This document shows, piece after piece, positions 41,570 to 49,445 of a stretch of 64,000 nucleotides of DNA. Every line of letters starts with the position of its first letter. Positions within the stretch are counted from its first letter, which is position 1. This stretch comes from CATOSK01 sp963665735 (GTDB lineage: Bacteria; Chloroflexota; Dehalococcoidia; Lucifugimonadales; UBA3495). The stretch is from NCBI GenBank assembly GCA_963665735.1, contig OY762444.1, positions 3,858,042 through 3,922,041 of the forward strand, given 5' to 3'. Under the pieces are notes generated by a model. It did not search any database. It saw nothing but the letters and a program-made list of their open reading frames with translations, and was not told the DNA's origin. The position numbers were made by a program, and so were the translations under genes.

Positions 41570-41875
41570 GGACGTTAAGCGCCCGCCGGTGGGTATGGGC
41601 GACTACCGCCGCTACCACCCCGCAGGGGAGCAGCCACCCGTCGTCCAGGGGCACGGGCCGACTACTGCCGCGTCATCCCAGAGGGGCGCGGTCGCCCGCC
41701 AGCCAAGGGCCGGACCGACTTTGCCAGCCAAGGTTCTCCCTTGGGAGAAGGGCCGACGCCCGTCGGTGGGGGCGGTTGCCGCAGCGGAGTCGTTAGACCT
41801 CGCATCGGATAAGAGCCATGGTTATCCGGGAGGGACTCTCGACGCAAACGGCGGGATTGGTGTTACATAGGCGGT
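41570..41875. other. Candidate structured non-coding RNA region
   Basis: About 300 bases dense in perfect stems: GGTGG/CCACC enclosing GGCG-ACTAC-CGCC (41590-41620), CCCC-GCA-GGGG, CCGCG/CGCGG enclosing CCC-AGA-GGG (near 41668-41692), CCAAGG-TTCTC-CCTTGG overlapping TTCTCCC-TT-GGGAGAA, and CGGATAA/TTATCCG. It does not fit tmRNA, RNase P, SRP RNA or any riboswitch by its conserved cores. Strand unknown. Confidence 0.35.
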
Positions 41876-41902
41876 TCCTCCGATTGTTGGGATTGGGGTA
41901 CG

Positions 41903-41938
41903 AAAAAGAGGGACGGCCCCCTTATTGAGGGTCGTCCC
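41903..41938 (-). terminator. Hairpin terminator on the minus strand
   Basis: Read on the minus strand: GGGACGACCCTC, AATAA, GGGGGCCGTCCC, then TCTTTTTC. A G-U pair lies within the stem. It could end transcripts from the enoyl-CoA hydratase gene at 42253-42981. Confidence 0.6.
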
Positions 41939-42252
41939 TACATTGGGTACGTTACATCAGGGAGGTAGTGGTTGTCAAGGGGGGTTTGTCAGTTGGGGAG
42001 GACGCACCCCCTCCCCAGCCCTCCCCCTGGTAGGGGGAGGGGGTTATTGATGAGTTGTCCAATGGGCGCAAGACTGGTTTGGGGCGGAGGTTACTGGATT
42101 CCGGCCTTCGCCGGAATGACGGGTGGGGGGGCGGGGGATGGTTGGGGGGTATAGTTGGTAAAGGCGGAGATGTGGATTCCCGCTTTCGCGGGAATGACGG
42201 TTGGGCGACGGGAATGACGGGTTGGGGTGGGAATGACGGTTGGGTTGGCGGC

Positions 42253-42981
42253 TTACGGGGTTGTTGGGGTCATCATGGCGGCGGCCAGGCGGGTTTCGGT
42301 CTGGAGGGCGTCGTGCAGGGTGAGGTCGGCGCCACGGCGCAGGATTTGGCGCAGGGTTGACATAAGGGCCGGGTTGAAGTCGGCCAACCCTTCGGCGATT
42401 TGCCAGGCGTTTTCCGGTAGGGACTCCTGGGGGCAAAGGCGGGTGATTAGTTTCATTCGCAGGGCTTCGGCGGCGGTGAATCTGCGTCCGGTCAGGAGCA
42501 GGTCCAGGGCGGCGGATTCCCCGGCGTTGAAGGGGAGGGTCTGGGTTCCCCCGGCGGCGGGAATCATGCCCAGGTGGACTTCGGGCATGGCGAATATGGT
42601 GTCGGCGGCGGCGATGCGGAGGTCGCTGAGCAGGGCCATTTCCAACCCGGAACCGATGCAGTAGCCATGAAGGGCGGCGACGACGGGCTTGGACAGATTG
42701 CGCCACCGTCCCCACAGGTCGCGCTCCCAACGGACTTGGCGGGCGATAGCCTGGGAAGGGGCGGAGCCGAACTCGGTCAGGTCGGCGCCGGCGCAGAAGG
42801 CCCGGCCCTCTCCGGTGACCAGCAGCGCGCGCACGTCGGGGTCGTCCTCCACGGCGGCAAGGGCCTGGAAAACGTCGTCGCGCATCTGGACGTTGAAGGC
42901 GTTGAGGGTTTGGGGGCGGTTGAGGGAGATATGGGCGACGCTGCCCCGCTTGGCGTAAAGGATGGTCGGGAAGGCGGACAT
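42253..42981 (-). CDS. Enoyl-CoA hydratase/isomerase family protein
   Basis: 242 residues. SVAHISLNRPQTLNAFNVQMRDDVFQALAAVEDDPDVRALLVTGEGRAFCAGADLTEFG, LHGYCIGSGLEMALLSDLRIAAADTIFAMPEVHLGMIPAAGGTQTLP are full crotonase signatures; the Glu of PEVHLG and the GGTQ segment match true hydratase members. The ATG is eight bases from a family B hairpin, so the leader is short or the hairpin is in the 5' UTR. Likely part of fatty or organic-acid oxidation. Confidence 0.9.
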   Translation of the reverse strand: MSAFPTILYAKRGSVAHISLNRPQTLNAFNVQMRDDVFQALAAVEDDPDVRALLVTGEGRAFCAGADLTEFGSAPSQAIARQVRWERDLWGRWRNLSKPVVAALHGYCIGSGLEMALLSDLRIAAADTIFAMPEVHLGMIPAAGGTQTLPFNAGESAALDLLLTGRRFTAAEALRMKLITRLCPQESLPENAWQIAEGLADFNPALMSTLRQILRRGADLTLHDALQTETRLAAAMMTPTTP

Positions 42982-42988
42982 GGAAGTT

Positions 42989-43030
42989 CACCCCCACCCT
43001 AACCCTCCCCCGTCAAGGGGGAGGGGATTT
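42989..43030. repeat. Family B GC hairpin repeat
   Basis: CACCCCCACCCTAACCCTCC then CCCGTCAAGGGGGAGGGG, right upstream of the hydratase start on the other strand. Confidence 0.8.
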
Positions 43031-43101
43031 CGATTCTGGGCGGTTTGAGGGCCGGCCCCGATTTTGGGCAGTCGGGCAATTTAGGATTGGGATATTGCGG
43101 G

Positions 43102-43644
43102 TCAGTCCAGGGGGACGGCCCGGCGGTAGAGTTCTTCCAGTTCAACCTCGGTGTAGCGGAGGCCGATGTTTTCCAGGTTGTGCGCGTCGCTGACCTCGAA
43201 GGTCATCAGGGAGTAGCGGTCGGCCACGTCCTGAACCTGGGGCTTGCGGATGTGCCAATTGTGGATGTAGTTGTCAATTTCGATGCCGTGGATGGGGTCT
43301 TCGAAAATTATGTTGGGGGTGTAGTAACCGGGGTGGCAATAGATTCGGAACATCCCGCCCTGGGGGAGGAACAACTCGGCCACCTGGTACTCGTCGAAGG
43401 GGCTGATGGCGGGCCGGACTTCGATTTCCCAGCCGGGGATGATGACGATTTCGCCGGGGAAATGCTGTTCCACCAAGGCGCGGAACTCGAAAGCCCAGTC
43501 CTTGTTGTGGTGGTCGGTGATGCCGATGCCGTCAATGCCCCGGGACTTGACCTGGGCGATGACTTTTTCGGCGATTTCCAGGGAAGGGGGCTGGAAATTG
43601 AAGGCTTCCCAGATGTGGGTGTGGATGTCGAGTTTCAGCTTCAT
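43102..43644 (-). CDS. PHP-domain metal-dependent phosphoesterase-like protein
   Basis: 180 residues with all the PHP metal motifs: H8xH10 (DIHTH), D44-H45-H46 (ITDHHN), E73 (GWEIEV), H104 (YCHPG), and D153/H155 (VSDAH). These bind a cluster of two or three metals and hydrolyse phosphoesters. The short length indicates a stand-alone PHP enzyme, not a polymerase domain. GAAGAGG lies just before the ATG. It lies 34 bases upstream of the stop of the adjacent crotonase gene (43679), on the same strand and downstream in transcription. The substrate is unknown. Confidence 0.85.
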   Translation of the reverse strand: MKLKLDIHTHIWEAFNFQPPSLEIAEKVIAQVKSRGIDGIGITDHHNKDWAFEFRALVEQHFPGEIVIIPGWEIEVRPAISPFDEYQVAELFLPQGGMFRIYCHPGYYTPNIIFEDPIHGIEIDNYIHNWHIRKPQVQDVADRYSLMTFEVSDAHNLENIGLRYTEVELEELYRRAVPLD

Positions 43645-43678
43645 GGTTGCCTCTTCATTGACAGGTTGGGGCGGACGG

Positions 43679-44464
43679 TCAGGCGCCGGCGAACCGGGGC
43701 GGGCGTTTTTCGGTGAAGGAACGCAAGCCCTCGGCCCGGTCGGCGGTGGTGTGGAGCAGGATGTTCAGGTCGGCTTCCAGTTTCAGCCCTTCGGCTAGGC
43801 CGAGGTCTTGGGAGCGGTGGACGGCTTCTTTGGCGTAGCGGGCGGCGATGGGAGCGGCCTGGGCAATGGCGGCGGCAAGTTGGGAGGTTTCGTCGGCCAG
43901 GTCTTCGGGGGTGACGACGCGGTTGACCAGTCCGATTTCCAGGGCGGTGGCGGCGTCAATTGTCCGGGCGGTCAAGAGCAGGTCGGCGGCCCAGGCGGGG
44001 CCTACCAACCGGGGCAGTCGTTGCGTTCCGCCGTCCCAGGGGATGGTCTGCTGGCGGGCCATTTCGGGGAATCCGAAACGGGCGCCGGCGGAGCAGACGC
44101 GGAGGTCGGCGGCCAAGGCCAGTTCCAGGCCGTGGTCGAAAGCATCGCCGTTGATGGACGCGATTACGGGGATGGGCAAGTCGGCAAGGGTCTGGGCTGC
44201 CCGGAGTTGGCGGAGCCATTGGAGACGGTCTTGCGCCGGGGAGGACGCCAGTTCCGGGGTGATTTCTTCGCGCCCGACGGCGAAGGAATCGCCGGCGCCG
44301 GCGATTACGACAACGCGCACGGTTTCGCATTGTTGAATCCGGCGGCAAGCGTCTTGAAACTCGGCGGCCAAGGCCGGGTCAATGCGGTTGACCTGGTGGG
44401 GCCGGTTGAGGGTGACGGCGGCCACCGGGCCGTTGATTTGGAGGCTGAGCGACTGGAAATTGAT
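43679..44464 (-). CDS. Enoyl-CoA hydratase/isomerase family protein with unusual start
   Basis: The first canonical start is a GTG at 44425, within GPVAAVTLNRPHQVNR, which would delete half of the first beta-strand. In frame upstream, 13 more codons (INFQSLSLQINGP) give the normal family N-terminus, and the best place to begin is an ATC at 44464. No ATG, GTG or TTG occurs between there and the upstream palindrome. The rest (GDSFAVGREEITPELASSPAQ, INGDAFDHGLELALAADLRVCSAGARFGFPEMARQQTIPWDGGTQRLPRLVG) is a full crotonase fold of about 260 residues. Confidence 0.8.
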   Translation of the reverse strand: MNFQSLSLQINGPVAAVTLNRPHQVNRIDPALAAEFQDACRRIQQCETVRVVVIAGAGDSFAVGREEITPELASSPAQDRLQWLRQLRAAQTLADLPIPVIASINGDAFDHGLELALAADLRVCSAGARFGFPEMARQQTIPWDGGTQRLPRLVGPAWAADLLLTARTIDAATALEIGLVNRVVTPEDLADETSQLAAAIAQAAPIAARYAKEAVHRSQDLGLAEGLKLEADLNILLHTTADRAEGLRSFTEKRPPRFAGA

Positions 44465-44555
44465 GGCGTTGGTTCCGGCGGTGCAGAGTAGGTGAAGGCA
44501 GCGTTCCGTTTTAGGCGGTTTTCTGGCATTGATGGGCGAGTAAGCGCATCTTGAC

Positions 44556-44588
44556 GTTCCTGGATTCCGGCCTTCGCCGGAATGACGA
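44556..44588. repeat. Family A palindromic repeat
   Basis: ATTCCGGCCTTCGCCGGAAT and GACGA. It lies in the 300-base gap before groES; the only other signals there are the groES promoter and leader. Confidence 0.8.
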
Positions 44589-44657
44589 GAGCCAAGCTAC
44601 CTAGTCTATCACATCTACCACGCTACCGTGGGTAAATGGTACGTTGACAGGGCTGTC

Positions 44658-44686
44658 TTGACAAGTGTTTGCGCCTTGATTAGGAT
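44658..44686 (+). promoter_or_regulatory. Promoter of groES-groEL
   Basis: TTGACA at 44658-44663, 17-bp spacer, TAGGAT at 44681-44686. A second TTGACA lies 14 bases upstream (44644-44649). The start near 44693 leaves a short leader with a CCCC-TGATA-GGGG hairpin (44698-44710). No CIRCE inverted repeat was found, so HrcA control is not evident. Confidence 0.7.
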
Positions 44687-44765
44687 AAATTCGTAATCCC
44701 CTGATAGGGGTTTATGGCTTAGGTTGCACGAAAAACAAAGGGTAAATTCAAGCAAGGAGGCACAG

Positions 44766-45065
44766 GTGGTAACTAAGGTAAACATCCAGCCGTTGGGCGA
44801 GCGCATAGTCATCAAACCCATCGAACAGGAACAACAGACCAAGGGTGGGATTTACTTGCCTGATACCGCTAAAGAGAAGCCCCAGGAAGGGGAAATCGTC
44901 GCGGCAGGCCCCGGACGGGTCAACGACGACGGGACTCGGATTCCCATGGAACTGACCGTTGGGGACAAGGTGATTTACTCCAAGTACGCCGGCACGGAAT
45001 ACAAGGACGGCGACGACGAGTATCTCATCCTGCGGGAAAGCGACGTCCTGGCAAAAATCTCATAA
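44766..45065 (+). CDS. groES: Co-chaperonin GroES
   Basis: 99 residues from a GTG start: AAGGAGG lies five bases upstream, and the earlier in-frame TTG has no site. NIQPLGERIVIKPIEQEQQTKGGIYLPDTAKEKPQEGEIVAAGPGRV has the mobile loop (EQQTKGGIYLPD) that docks on GroEL, and YKDGDDEYLILRESDVLA the C-terminal strand. Forms the heptameric lid. It lies 45 bases before groEL with AGGAGG between, in one operon. Confidence 0.96.
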   Translation: MVTKVNIQPLGERIVIKPIEQEQQTKGGIYLPDTAKEKPQEGEIVAAGPGRVNDDGTRIPMELTVGDKVIYSKYAGTEYKDGDDEYLILRESDVLAKIS

Positions 45066-45110
45066 ACCGCTCCGCCTGTGGAGCGAGGAAACAAATTAGG
45101 AGGATAGGGA

Positions 45111-46730
45111 ATGCCCGCCAAGAAACTGGCTTACTCGGAAGAAGCGCGCAAGACGCTCCGTACCGGTATTGACACCCTGGCCGACTCGGTAAAAGTCACC
45201 CTGGGCCCCAAGGGCCGCAACGTGGTTCTGGACAAGAAATTCGGGCCGCCGCTGGTGTGCAGCGACGGCGTGACCATCGCCAAAGAGATTGAGTTGCCGG
45301 ACGCCTTCGAGAACATGGGCGCGCAGCTCTTGAAGGAAGCGGCCACCAAGACCAATGACGCCGCCGGCGACGGCACCACCACGTCCATCGTGCTGGCTCA
45401 GGCTATCATCAACGACGGTTTCAAGAACGTAACCGCCGGCAGCAACCCCATGGCAATCAAACGGGGCATTGAAAAGGCCGTTGAAGCCGTGGTTGGCGAA
45501 CTGCAAACCATGTCGCAGACGGTGGAGACCCGGGAGCGAATCGGCCAGGTCGCCAGCCTGTCGGCCCACGAAGACGCCATCGGCGAGACCATCGCCGAGG
45601 CGATGGAAAAGGTGGGCAAGGACGGCGTTATCACCGTGGAGGAGTCCAAGGGCCTGTCCGACGAAATCGAGTACGTGGAAGGGATGCAGATTGACCGCGG
45701 TTACATCTCTCCCTACTTCATCACCAACTCGGACCGGATGGAAGCGGTCATTGAGGACGCCACGGTTATCATCACCGACAAGAAGGTATCCGCCGTTGCC
45801 GACTTCCTGCCGGCGCTGGAAAAGATGCTGCAAGTCGGCAAGAAGAACGTGGTAGTCATCGCTGAGGACGTGGACGGCGAGGCCCTGGCGACGCTGGTGG
45901 TCAACAAGCTGCGGGGCACTCTGAACGTCCTGTCGGTGAAGGCCCCCGGTTTCGGCGACCGGCGCAAGGCCATGCTGGAAGACATTGCCATTCTGACCGG
46001 CGGCACCGTCATCAGCGAAGAGACGGGGCGCAAGCTGGACTCGGCGATGGTCGAGGACTTCGGGGAGGCCCGCCGGGTCAGTTCCACCAAGGACGAGACC
46101 ACCATCGTTGAAGGCAAGGGTTCCGAGTCCGCTATCCAGGCGCGGATTAACCAGATTAAGACCCAGATTGAAGAGACCACTTCGGAGTTTGACCGGGAGA
46201 AGCTGCAAGAGCGGATGGCCAAGCTGTCCGGCGGCGTGGCGGTCATCAAGGTCGGAGCGGCGACGGAAATCGAGTTGAAGGAGCGGAAGGCCCGGGTTGA
46301 GGACGCTCTTTCGGCCACCCGGTCGGCGGTGGAGGAGGGCATCGTTCCCGGCGGCGGCGTTGCGCTGGTGCGCGCTTCCCGGGCGCTGGACTCCCTGAAC
46401 GACCTGGCCGGCGATGAAGGCGTGGGCGCGGCCATTATCCGCCGCTCGCTGGAACAGCCGTTGAAGCTCATTGTGGAGAACGCCGACGCCGAGGGCGCAG
46501 TGGTGCTGAACCAGGTCAAGCAGCAGGCGGATGACTTCGGTTACGACGCCGAGGTGGGCGAGTTCGGCCCGATGCTGGAACGGGGGATTGTGGACCCGGT
46601 GAAGGTGACCCGCTACGCGCTGCAAAACGCGGCCAGCGTGGCGGCGATGGTGCTGACCACCGAATCCATGATTACCGAGATTCCTGAGCCGATGGCGGCG
46701 GCTCCGGCGATGCCGCCGATGGACTACTAG
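45111..46730 (+). CDS. groEL: Chaperonin GroEL
   Basis: 539 residues. VTLGPKGRNVVLDKKFGPPLVCSDGVTIAKEIELPD, TNDAAGDGTTTSIVLAQAII (ATP-binding GDGTT), apical-domain KAPGFGDRRKAMLEDIAILTGG and the Walker-like VEEGIVPGGGVALVRA are all intact. It ends in AAPAMPPMDY and lacks the Gly-Met repeat tail of proteobacterial GroEL, as in several other phyla. Followed directly by a strong intrinsic terminator, so the operon is only these two genes. Confidence 0.98.
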   Translation: MPAKKLAYSEEARKTLRTGIDTLADSVKVTLGPKGRNVVLDKKFGPPLVCSDGVTIAKEIELPDAFENMGAQLLKEAATKTNDAAGDGTTTSIVLAQAIINDGFKNVTAGSNPMAIKRGIEKAVEAVVGELQTMSQTVETRERIGQVASLSAHEDAIGETIAEAMEKVGKDGVITVEESKGLSDEIEYVEGMQIDRGYISPYFITNSDRMEAVIEDATVIITDKKVSAVADFLPALEKMLQVGKKNVVVIAEDVDGEALATLVVNKLRGTLNVLSVKAPGFGDRRKAMLEDIAILTGGTVISEETGRKLDSAMVEDFGEARRVSSTKDETTIVEGKGSESAIQARINQIKTQIEETTSEFDREKLQERMAKLSGGVAVIKVGAATEIELKERKARVEDALSATRSAVEEGIVPGGGVALVRASRALDSLNDLAGDEGVGAAIIRRSLEQPLKLIVENADAEGAVVLNQVKQQADDFGYDAEVGEFGPMLERGIVDPVKVTRYALQNAASVAAMVLTTESMITEIPEPMAAAPAMPPMDY

Positions 46731-46765
46731 GCCCGACGGCCTGGCCCTGAACCTGCGGTTTTGGA

Positions 46766-46797
46766 GACCGCTCCGGTTTTCCGGGGCGGTCTTTTTT
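46766..46797 (+). terminator. Intrinsic terminator of groESL
   Basis: GACCGCTCCGG, loop TTTT, CCGGGGCGGTC (one G-U pair), then TTTTTT at 46792-46797. Confidence 0.92.
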
Positions 46798-47288
46798 GTG
46801 GCTGACACCCCCACCCCGACCCTCGCCCTGGTAGGGGGAGGGGGTATTGGAATTCCCCACTTCGGTTCTACCCCAACGGGATTCCACCCCCACCCTAACC
46901 CTCCCCCTCGTAGGAGGAGGGGATTTATCACACCCCCGTCTAAGAGGCGCCGGTCTTGGATTCCCGCCAAAGCGGGAATGACGGTTGGGGAGCATTGGGC
47001 TGAAGTCAAGAAACCCTACTGCGGGTACCAGGACGATTCCGAAGTCTATGTCCCAACTATGGGAGGTGGTTCAGGACGGGGATACATACCTGTGACGTGA
47101 ACTTCACCCCCATCCTAACCTTCCCCCGTCAAGGGGGAAGGGACTGGATTCCGGCTTTCGCCGGAATGACGGTAGGGAATGGAACGTCAAGGCACGGTGT
47201 ACCGTGACCCTACGACTTTCCACAACGTGAAGTTCTTCACCCGGCGGGGGTTTCCTGTTAGAATTTTGCGGCGGGAAGGAGGGTCGTC
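46798..47288. other. Gene-free stretch of repeats
   Basis: Family B hairpins at 46806-46849, 46884-46926 and 47104-47143; family A copies at 46957-46984 (CCCGCCAAAGCGGG variant) and 47142-47173. The last 60 bases lead into GGAAGGAGGG, the ribosome site of the next gene. No promoter hexamers stood out. Confidence 0.7.
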
Positions 47289-47993
47289 TTGCCGAGGGAA
47301 AAGGTTTTCGGTTCATGCGCGGCGGCGGTGGCGGACGTTTTTGACGGCGCTACGGTCTTGATTGGCGGCGCGTTGGGCTGCGAAGGGCCGCAAGGGTTGA
47401 TTGAGGCGTTAGCCCAACGTCCGGTGGGCGGGTTGACCTGCGTGTTTTCGCCGGGGGCGGCCCCGGATGCCGGCGGGTTTTCGGCATTGGAGCCGTTGAT
47501 TGCCAACGGCCAAGTGGTCAAGCTGATTACGGCCTTTCCGTGGTTGGACGATAACGGCCTGTTGGAAAAGCAACGGCGTTCCGGCAAGTTGGAAATCGAG
47601 TCCCTGCCGCAAGGTACTCTGGCGGAACGGCTGCGGGCCGGCGGCGCCGGACTGGGCGGCGTGTTCATTCCCACCGGGGCCGGGACTCGTTTCGGTGGCG
47701 GCAAGGAAACCCGGACGGTTAACGGCCGGGAGTGTGTCCTGGAGTTGCCGTTGAAGGGGGATTTTGCGTTGTTCCGGGCGTATCGGGCCGACTCTTTGGG
47801 CAACGTGGTCTATCGGGGTGCCGGCCGAAACCTGGGGCCGACGATGGCGATGGCGGCGCGGGTTAGCATCGCCGAAGTTGATGAGGTATGCCAGCCGGGG
47901 GGGATTGACCCGGAGACGGTAATTTCCAGCGGGATTTTCGTTAATCGAGTGGTGGAATCGCCCCAAGGGTCAACCGGAAGGACGGCGGAGTAA
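47289..47993 (+). CDS. CoA-transferase family I, A-type subunit (first copy)
   Basis: 234 residues from a TTG start with GGAAGGAGGG at a good distance. VFGSCAAAVADVFDGATVLIGGALGCEGPQGLIEAL is the A-subunit glycine-rich start; LPQGTLAERLRAGGAGLGGVFIPTGAGT, CVLELPLKGDFALFRAYRADSLGNVVYRGAGRNLGPTMAMAAR and SIAEVDEVCQPGGIDPETVISSGIFVNRVV are family segments. It is the first gene of an A-[B+A]-B locus and would pair with the B-like half of the next gene. Substrates may be acetoacetate-, succinyl- or 3-oxoacid-type CoAs. Confidence 0.88.
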   Translation: MPREKVFGSCAAAVADVFDGATVLIGGALGCEGPQGLIEALAQRPVGGLTCVFSPGAAPDAGGFSALEPLIANGQVVKLITAFPWLDDNGLLEKQRRSGKLEIESLPQGTLAERLRAGGAGLGGVFIPTGAGTRFGGGKETRTVNGRECVLELPLKGDFALFRAYRADSLGNVVYRGAGRNLGPTMAMAARVSIAEVDEVCQPGGIDPETVISSGIFVNRVVESPQGSTGRTAE

Positions 47994-47999
47994 TGCGGG

Positions 48000-49412
48000 A
48001 TGGTTGAATCCAACCGGCTGGATGCCAACGCAATGGCGCAACGAGTGGCGCGGGAATTGTCGCCGGGGGAAACGGTGATGTTGGGTTCCAACTGGCCGGG
48101 CCTGGTTGGCGGCCAGGTTCCCGACGGTTTCGGGGTGATTTTCCTGACCGAAAACGGGTTGGCCGGGGAGTTTTCTGCCGGGGCCGCTAATGACGCCGGT
48201 TGGGTGGACTCCAATGGCCAAGGGGTAAGACTGGCTGCCGGAGGTTCGGTGTCGGCCAGCGTGGACACGGCGGCGATGCTGCGGGGTGGTCACGTTGACG
48301 TGGCTATAGTCCAGGCCGGCAAGGTGGACACGCGGGGCAATTTCGTCCATTGGACTACCGGGGCATCGCCGGGGCTGGAACTGCCGGGGTGGGCGGTGGA
48401 TATGGCTGCCGGGGCCGGGCGGCTAATCGTCATGCTGGAACATTCCGCTGACGGGGGAGAGTCAAACATCGTGGCCCAACTGGACGGGCCGGCGGATGGG
48501 CGGGCCGGCGCGGGCTTGATTGTTACCGATATGGCCGTGATAAGGGTTGGGTCGGAGGGGTTGGAGTTGGCGGAAACCGCGCCGGGGATTACGGCGGAGG
48601 ACGTGGTTGCCGCTACGGGCGCGCCGCTGCGGGTGACGGGGGAAACGCCGGCCATGAGCTTTGACCCGCCGCCGGGGACGGCCCCGGCCAAGGTTTTCGG
48701 CAGCGGGCGGGAGGCGTTGGCGGACGTTCCCGATGGGGCGACGGTAATGATTGACGGGTTCGCCGGGCCAGGGGGAACGCCCCACTATCTTTTGACTTCG
48801 TTGCGAGACCACGGGGCCAAGAAGTTGACCATCATCAGCAACACCGCCGGGATTGCGCGGGTGGTGAATTTCGGCACGCCGCCGGGCAAGCAGGCCATTG
48901 ACCACACCATTTTGATTGACAACGGACAGGTCAGCAAGGCGGTGGCGTCTTATCCGGTGTCGCCGTCGGCGTCGAATCCGACGGCCTTTGAGCTGGCTTA
49001 CCGGCGGGGTGACGTGGAGTTGGAGTTGGTGCCGCAAGGGACGTTGGCGGAACGTCTGCGGGCCGGCGGCGCGGGAGTGGCGGCCTTCTGTACGCCCACC
49101 GGGGTGGGAACGCTGATAGCGGAAGGGAAGGAAACGCGGGTCATTGACGGCAAGGCATACGTGCTGGAACAGGCGCTGCGGGCGGACTTCTGCATCATCC
49201 GGGGCCACAAGGCGGACACGCTGGGCAACGTGGTGTATAAGGGTACGTCCCGCAACTTCAACTCGGTGATGGCGCCGGCGGCGGACGTTACGATTGTCGA
49301 GGTGGACGAAGTGGTGGAACCGGGGGAGTTGGGGCCGGAAGAGATTGTTACGCCGGGGGTGTACGTCAACCGGATTGTGGTGCGGCCCAGGGACTTTTCT
49401 CCTTACGAATAA
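48000..49412 (+). CDS. Fused CoA-transferase: B-type half followed by A-type half
   Basis: 470 residues. Residues 1 to about 213 are a divergent B subunit: the Glu-containing motif is FLTENG (Glu51), with GGHVDVAIVQA and GLIVTDMAVIRV. The usual NLGIGIP start has become MLGSNWP. A proline-rich linker (about 214-230, PAMSFDPPPGTAP) leads to a good A subunit (KVFGSGREALADVPDGATVMIDGFAGPGG, LPQ-type GTLAERLRAGGAGVAAFCTPTGVGT, VYVNRIV). It is flanked by separate A and B genes. The fusion order B-A is opposite to mammalian SCOT (A-B). Confidence 0.88.
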   Translation: MVESNRLDANAMAQRVARELSPGETVMLGSNWPGLVGGQVPDGFGVIFLTENGLAGEFSAGAANDAGWVDSNGQGVRLAAGGSVSASVDTAAMLRGGHVDVAIVQAGKVDTRGNFVHWTTGASPGLELPGWAVDMAAGAGRLIVMLEHSADGGESNIVAQLDGPADGRAGAGLIVTDMAVIRVGSEGLELAETAPGITAEDVVAATGAPLRVTGETPAMSFDPPPGTAPAKVFGSGREALADVPDGATVMIDGFAGPGGTPHYLLTSLRDHGAKKLTIISNTAGIARVVNFGTPPGKQAIDHTILIDNGQVSKAVASYPVSPSASNPTAFELAYRRGDVELELVPQGTLAERLRAGGAGVAAFCTPTGVGTLIAEGKETRVIDGKAYVLEQALRADFCIIRGHKADTLGNVVYKGTSRNFNSVMAPAADVTIVEVDEVVEPGELGPEEIVTPGVYVNRIVVRPRDFSPYE

Positions 49413-49445
49413 ATTGGCGGATAAAACGGGTACGGGGCAGAGGCG

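Larger units (their letters stand above)
40955..42252. other. 1.3-kb gene-poor region with repeats and a structured core
   Basis: Contains family B hairpins (41270-41312, 41411-41449, 42006-42047) and family A palindromes (41356-41393, 42090-42121 and the CCCGC variant at 42171-42200). It also holds direct GTGTCCATTTTTG words near 41140-41210 and GACGGTTTTTGGACGGTTTT at 41238-41257. The 41570-41875 part is rich in stem-loops and is listed separately. Possible ORFs here lack ribosome sites and cross palindromes. Confidence 0.6.

Noticed and set aside
41493..41870. 125-codon frame as a protein gene
   Set aside because: No ribosome site; it crosses several perfect stem-loops, and no protein domain is visible.
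41570..41875. tmRNA, RNase P RNA or SRP RNA
   Set aside because: GCAAAC occurs as in a tmRNA tag start, and GGGGAGCAGCCA resembles part of SRP RNA. But there is no tRNA-like end, no GAGGAAAGTCC core, and no matching partner strand for the SRP apical loop.
44589..44765. CIRCE operator for HrcA before groES
   Set aside because: No TTAGCACTC-N9-GAGTGCTAA or a near match could be found; only a promoter and a small hairpin are present.
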